From Myxococcales bacterium (GTDB lineage: Bacteria > Myxococcota > Bradymonadia > UBA7976 > UBA1532), in NCBI GenBank assembly GCA_020633515.1, contig JACKDM010000005.1, forward strand, positions 62,001 through 126,000: 64,000 nucleotides of DNA, written 5' to 3'. How positions within the stretch are numbered: position 1 is the stretch's first letter; the number at the start of each line of letters is the position of its first letter. The notes below the pieces were generated by a model. That model searched no databases, was not told where the DNA came from, and was given only the letters and a program-made list of their open reading frames with translations. Made by a program: the position numbers and the translations under genes. This document shows, one piece after another, positions 61,401-64,000 of this stretch.

Positions 61401-63381
61401 GGCCACCGACCGCATCGCGCGCTACCAGTGGGACTTCAACGGTGACGGCAACTTCGACGCCGAAGGCGCCGTCGTCGCCTACCCCACCAACAACAACGGC
61501 CGGTTCCGCGGCACCCTGCGCGTCACCGACAGCCTCGGCGCCGTCGACGACACGCAGTTCAACGTCGTCGTCAACGACGTCAGCCCCATCCCCAACCCCG
61601 GCGGCCCCTACGTGGTCCCCCAGGGCTCGGAGCTGACCTTCGACGGCACCGGCAGCCGCCCCGGCAGCGCGGCCGATCCGATCTCGGAGTACCGCTGGGA
61701 CTTCGGCGACGGCAGCCCCGAGCAGCGCGGCCCGAACCTCACCCAGCCGCGGCACACCTACGCCCGCAACGGCGCCTACGTCGCCCGCCTCACCGTGTGT
61801 GACGAGGACAACTGCCGCACCGCCGAGGTGCGCATCGAGGTCCGCGACGTCGACCCCGTCGTCGCTGGCGTCGACCCGCCCGACCCGCTCTACGAGATCC
61901 GCCCGATGAGCTTCACCGCGCGCGCCACCGCCGGCTCGCCCGCCGATCCGATCACCCGCTACGAGTGGGACATCAACGGCGACGGCGTCCCCGAGTACGC
62001 GGGCGCCAACGTCTCGACGATCACCCACCAGTTCCGGGACGCCGGTGACTACAACATCACCGTCACGGTCTTCGACGCCGACTCGGAGACCGAGGTCGTG
62101 CTGCCCGTCACCGTCGCCGAGATCACGCTCGACCAGCTCATCGAGTGGACCGGCGAGAAGATCGGCAACCTGCCCCGGCCCGACGACGCCGGGATCCGGG
62201 CGTCGCTCACCGGCGCGTTCAACGCGGTCCGCGACGGCCGCTGGGGTGAGCGCTACGACCGCCGCGGCAACACGCTGCTCGCCGTCGACAAGATGATGCT
62301 CGGCATCGTGCCTGCCCAGGCGGCCGGCATCGCCGGCATCGACTTCCGCCTCGAGCTGTGGGCCATGTCGCGCCAGATGCTGCGCGAGCTGACCCGCATG
62401 CGCACGGCGATCCTCGAAGGCGACATCCCGCCGGTCAAGGCCGAGTCCGTCGAGCGCGCCGGCGAGTACATCGAGGCCATCGAAGACCTCTTCGGCACCC
62501 TCGACGCCTACGACCCCAACTACGAGACCCGGATCAGCCGCGCCGAGCCGTTCCTCGTCAACGACCTCATGTCGGACGCGATGGACGCCTACTACTGGCT
62601 GTCGGACGCCATCGACCCCTGCAACGCCTACCAGGGCTTCCCGGTGCCGTCGCGGGCCACCCCGCAGGAGATCTCGCGCGCCGCGCTCGCCGCCAACGCC
62701 GACCTCACCGTCGCGCTGCGGGGCCTGCGCGCCGACCTCCAGGCGTATGTCGACGCGGGCGCCGCCATCAACGACGTCGCCCCTGCCCGTGACGAGATCG
62801 ACCAGGCCATCGACGCGCTCGACAACATCCTCGCGCTCGTCGGGCTCTCGATTCAGAACCCCTGCCCCGAAGGCGAGCGGTGCGTGACCGACATCGAGGC
62901 GCTCCGCCTCGGGCTCGACGCGATGCAGCTCGCCGAGAGCCTGCTGGCGGCCCAGAGCCTCGGCGCCTGGACCCGCAACTGGCAGAACTGCCTGGTGCTC
63001 GCGGTCAAGTTCCGCATCGAGCTCTCGATCCTCCGCGTCGAGAGCGTCTGCGGCCGCTTCGACCGCGCCAGCACCGTGCGCGCCCGCCAGGTCCAGCAGA
63101 TCGGCCTCAACCTCATCGAGGCGGGCCAGAACGCGGCGGCGCTCGAGTACTACATCGACGGCGAGCGGCAGTGCTTCATGATCGAGGTCCTCAACGCCTG
63201 CCTCGCGCCCAACACCAACGGCCCGAGCGGCGTGCAGAACGGCCCCGACGACGAGACCCCCAACGTCCTCTACCCCGACTTCTGCTCGCAGGCCGGGGAG
63301 GACGGCGATGGTCAGCCCGTCGGCGGCGTCGACTACCGCGACTGGAGCCCGCCCGACCTCGAGCCGGTCGCGCCCCGCTGA
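55426..63381 (+). CDS. Giant exported PKD-repeat protein with alpha-toroid-like N-terminal domain
   Basis: A 2651-residue surface protein. The ATG at 55426, behind ACGGGGGG, gives a signal peptide (VMLVAGALAATALPGSAWS). Residues about 150-630 are helical with prenyltransferase/terpenoid-cyclase-like repeats: GGWYYDVRNQAMNCNYSDAS then TSQWAYIGLESAE, and GGIGDLKLTGGALVAARWLG. From about 634 to 2225 there are some 13 PKD-type beta domains, each with an Ixx(Y/F)xW(D/N) strand, often followed by a D-x-(D/N)-x-D-G loop (DFDGDGQYDDAQG, DLDNDGQFDD) likely to bind calcium. Most come as alternating A/B pairs with one Cys each. The last 425 residues are helical. No sorting tail is visible. It is probably an adhesin or matrix scaffold. 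Confidence 0.85.
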   Translation: MNRRWRVMLVAGALAATALPGSAWSQVENEANRVVIVPNSQRNPTLPHPAHEGARITLKAIIRNANCNAGYNVAWDTNLNGNYNDDFNRNVSILGGTTVVWDAGRTYVVPTVDRDTRLNVNVRVRNLCTNEEKFGTFRLFVYDFTPSNDPRNWTNEQLEIMTAMGVNEALWYLHRTGRAFSSTNQQMYAYAADAEATGLSLWVMTVNGHLPAYPPSVVTGANGFNNLPAGWVEANRDRWNADPYAETTMRYANFVIDASDFVGMAAGEEDNTCGYNADLSVRRCNRIAGTVDNRAAEIRNSQDVYQMGLNLGGVATVLPALAGTPLMRGNLGAGQKWEWYIQQASDLVGYAQIDGACAMGGWYYDVRNQAMNCNYSDASTSQWAYIGLESAEIAGGPYGVFVNNRHKYRIAQNLLANIRADGGAGYRSTGGIGDLKLTGGALVAARWLGVHLMDVNDNTRPFPNDAVNVDGEGNVTAQFRGQPVSRRNLRLAYNQYLAYVAASWTQSGSTGHHWPDDIWRNGDYLCGNTNAVYNVDGCGMTYTMYSLQKGFRTGQPEITQVGNHNWAREFQTYYLRAQDRHADPANPMTNYDLTGRIWDDYCERHSVTCAYSGGHLAGPMGGLVLTPTIFNPKPVAIAAVQPPVVTEGCAGGQNGRVTFTHSDSFHPNADSRIVAYQWDVDASNGLWWDNNGQPDANIPGGGAGTFEYTYPRTGNFTATLRVLDNLGQSNTTTVTVVVNRAANVPPAAAHGGPYAIEVGQALELQGAGTDGNLGCGDRLTINWDLDNDGQFDDANGGNPTVLWAALQNLPRQQPNRIRIQVRDTAGLTATAETTLTIYPREPVAVGRANPNPSACRVNVTFDGNQSFHPNPQRTIAQYDWNVDGIAGFEGSGAIFRYAYDQFGLYNVTLRVTDDLGRTAETSFQVNVNQGNRNPVARVAQNDITVLEGDPLVLDGRTSADPDANCGDSIVEYRWDINADGDWNDAGVDVAGANPTVPWNALLAAGLRTADPVTGQPVYVIRLRVTDEFGLTGTADVRVRLLQARPEAVVVQSPDPASVNRRNGIVRTALDGRESRSPVQGVQIVRFDWDLDDDGQFETLDRPIVDFQRIVPDNQRVNQLLPEYCVRLRVTDSTGRQSLPTRYCVRMRVPPTPPTADADPTDPPERAYHILLGEGVILDGSQSFDPDDDDFIRFFRWDLTYRQQDGFRADVVREDADANGAEARVQLTAQDLAGFGINAVGTYNVRLEVEDDSALTPALRAQGIRGETNTDDTTITVHPRNPTAVAVVNPNPAGCDVRITFDGSRSNHPHPLIEIAGYRWDFDGDGQYDDAQGAVATNRYAAFTFDGPIRAGLEVVDSNGNTARTSVDIAITEGNRAPVAVAGGYRDGQGRVVGPYAIAVGDDLALSAAGSNDPDAACGDRIVSYQWFLNGDAQPDAAGEEPELTWADLVALGINRAGNYDIRLVVTDRFGVQTTNVVTLRVVNGPTAVATANPNRTGCGNQVTFSGEQSLTDGPANQGFAIVAYDWDLDGDGQYDDAQGPRVTRPAVGLPDAQGNIRVSAGLRITDASGRVATTNVTVVIDVQNLPPVANAGGPYVTGPVGNSFAPVRLDGRGSVDPNAPCDQLVVYKWDTDNDGRYGADDAPADLVGAVIPAYVNPNWRVNVVSTVRLIVCDTAGACSPPAETEINVLAEAPPAGVFIGPRADAGTCIGDNPFQVVVDVSDPEGDIVNVRVVIAGQQVGSQQVDTPNDGSPQRVTLNLNPGLVPEGRHFIEVILVDANNAQARIDSGGRITFDRTEPTVVIGNELGEGVCFAADRVPNPTITTQDVYDNTLSVNEERVENGCQRTLRVTATDDCGNVGTAERTYRLAVPVEVTINGANEGQLVSQARMSWDVIGPEACANDITGRLSRNNGAPQAYPENQLINQAGAYTLNVSVQNCQGVARNQIRNFIVNAPPEAVPIPAARINPDDPETYVVDEGAGLQVDGHESRPPEATDRIARYQWDFNGDGNFDAEGAVVAYPTNNNGRFRGTLRVTDSLGAVDDTQFNVVVNDVSPIPNPGGPYVVPQGSELTFDGTGSRPGSAADPISEYRWDFGDGSPEQRGPNLTQPRHTYARNGAYVARLTVCDEDNCRTAEVRIEVRDVDPVVAGVDPPDPLYEIRPMSFTARATAGSPADPITRYEWDINGDGVPEYAGANVSTITHQFRDAGDYNITVTVFDADSETEVVLPVTVAEITLDQLIEWTGEKIGNLPRPDDAGIRASLTGAFNAVRDGRWGERYDRRGNTLLAVDKMMLGIVPAQAAGIAGIDFRLELWAMSRQMLRELTRMRTAILEGDIPPVKAESVERAGEYIEAIEDLFGTLDAYDPNYETRISRAEPFLVNDLMSDAMDAYYWLSDAIDPCNAYQGFPVPSRATPQEISRAALAANADLTVALRGLRADLQAYVDAGAAINDVAPARDEIDQAIDALDNILALVGLSIQNPCPEGERCVTDIEALRLGLDAMQLAESLLAAQSLGAWTRNWQNCLVLAVKFRIELSILRVESVCGRFDRASTVRARQVQQIGLNLIEAGQNAAALEYYIDGERQCFMIEVLNACLAPNTNGPSGVQNGPDDETPNVLYPDFCSQAGEDGDGQPVGGVDYRDWSPPDLEPVAPR

Positions 63382-63387
63382 CCGACC

Positions 63388-63416
63388 CGGCGGCCCGGCA
63401 CCGACCGGGGCCGCCG
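63388..63416 (+). terminator. Hairpin after the PKD protein gene
   Basis: CGGCGGCCC (63388-63396) and GGGCCGCCG (63408-63416) form a perfect nine-base stem with an eleven-base loop, six bases after the stop. A C-rich stretch rather than a T-run follows, so termination may need Rho. Confidence 0.5.
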
Positions 63417-63594
63417 CCCCTCCTCCTCCCCGGGCCTCCCGAGAGACCTCCCGCCCCGTCCACGCCCGGCTTCGCGCCCGCGAACCGCCGTTCACACCCC
63501 CTGACATCCTCGTCAGCGCTCCCTCACCCGCCCCCGCACGACCCGGCGCCGCATCGGGGCAGCCGACCGCCCCCCGCTCGTGGTATGCCGCGTG

Positions 63595-63642
63595 CACACC
63601 GGCCCGCTGACCGGCCCGCACACCGGCCCGCACACCGGCCGC
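63595..63642. repeat. Four tandem 12-base repeats upstream of the last lipoprotein gene
   Basis: CACACCGGCCCG (63595-63606), CTGACCGGCCCG, CACACCGGCCCG (63619-63630) and CACACCGGCCGC (63631-63642). The array ends 19 bases before the ATG at 63662, in a 280-base gap with no other gene. Confidence 0.75.
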
Positions 63643-63661
63643 CGCCGACCCGAGAGCCACC

Positions 63662-64000
63662 ATGAACCCGCGCCTCGCCGCCCTCGCCCTCGCCGCCGCC
63701 CTCGCCGCCTGCGCCGCCGACGACGGCGCCGACGCCGCCGGCGCCGAAGACCGCGGCGGCTGCGTCATCGACGCCGACTGCGCCGACACCGACGTCTGCT
63801 TCGACGGCCGCTGCATCTTCCAAGGCGCCCCCGGCGCCGAGCCCCCCCCCGAAGACCCCGGCGCCCCCGAGGTCGAGATCCCGCTCGCACCGTACAGCCA
63901 CCCCGCCGCCGGCCGCCGTCACGTCTGGGTGACGAGCCCCGCCACCGACACCGTCGCTCGCATCGACGCCGAGACCCTCGCCATCGGCCTCGTCGAGCTC
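63662..64000 (+). CDS. Lipoprotein with Cys-rich motif, N-terminal part (cut by window edge)
   Basis: The first 113 residues of a predicted lipoprotein (signal MNPRLAALALAAALAAC; acyl Cys17). Soon after comes CVIDADCADTDVCFDGRC, the four-Cys pattern also seen at 9190 and 24889, here C-x5-C-x5-C-x4-C. A Pro/Glu-rich tether leads to HVWVTSPATDTVARIDAETL, typical of the first blade of a YVTN-type beta-propeller. It runs off position 64000 in frame. It is probably a surface-anchored binding protein like those at 24889-27691. Confidence 0.75.
   Translation, partial: MNPRLAALALAAALAACAADDGADAAGAEDRGGCVIDADCADTDVCFDGRCIFQGAPGAEPPPEDPGAPEVEIPLAPYSHPAAGRRHVWVTSPATDTVARIDAETLAIGLVEL

Noticed and set aside
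55093..63816. A 2907-codon open frame on the minus strand
   Set aside because: It lies opposite the PKD protein gene, is Asp/Val/Gly/Ala-rich throughout with no domain, and arises because the GC-rich third positions of the plus-strand gene remove stops from the complementary frame.

Overview
The window is a chromosomal segment of a very GC-rich bacterium, with codon third positions almost always G or C. I infer a myxobacterium-like member of Myxococcota. Three secreted proteins (2603-4231, 6560-7795, 27788-29095) end in a MYXO-CTERM-like tail (Gly-Cys, a hydrophobic stretch, then an Arg cluster). A protein kinase is fused to extra domains, lipoproteins are plentiful, and several genes start with GTG or TTG. 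The housekeeping genes look ordinary. I saw no tRNA, rRNA, CRISPR array, insertion sequence or replication origin.

Left part (1-9837): the start of uppS on the minus strand; a minus-strand envelope operon (a BNR-repeat MYXO-CTERM protein, a DUF4349 lipoprotein and two small genes that each resemble half of it) closed by a clear intrinsic terminator; then on the plus strand a TetR regulator, a class III aminotransferase, a secreted MYXO-CTERM protein, hisS and a lipoprotein. From 9818 to 20602: a membrane alkaline-phosphatase-superfamily enzyme with an apparent frameshift, an orphan tail-spike island (coiled-coil protein, two gpV-like spikes, a DUF2169 protein), prfC, and three small genes of unknown role. 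From 20644 to 30114: a kinase with a degenerate caspase-like N-terminus, overlapping envelope genes (PEGA-like protein, two propeller lipoproteins), a DUF2330 MYXO-CTERM protein and a HAD phosphatase.

Middle (30325-41014): a zinc-ribbon membrane protein divergent from an operon of benzoate-CoA-ligase-like, creatininase-like and glutaryl-CoA dehydrogenase genes; infA and trpS converging; and a four-gene cassette (TerB-like, two unknown proteins, an ATP-dependent polynucleotide ligase-like protein), my best candidate for an undescribed system. Right part (41120-54696): ppiD divergent from the rod-shape genes mreB-mreC-mreD-mrdA-rodA, trxA, and a tightly overlapping haem operon (hemX-hemA-hemC-cobA/hemD) ending in a TAXI-type binding protein. 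The last part holds an alkyltransferase-like gene, a 329-base AT-richer structured leader, a 2651-residue PKD-repeat surface protein, and a lipoprotein that runs off the window.

Promoters resembling the sigma-70 class recur: TTGAC(C/T/G) with a 17-18 base spacer, and a TTGGC/TAGnnT variant. Several places carry signs of single-base indels (around 10130, 22630 with 22735, and 38069). These could be true mutations or assembly errors.
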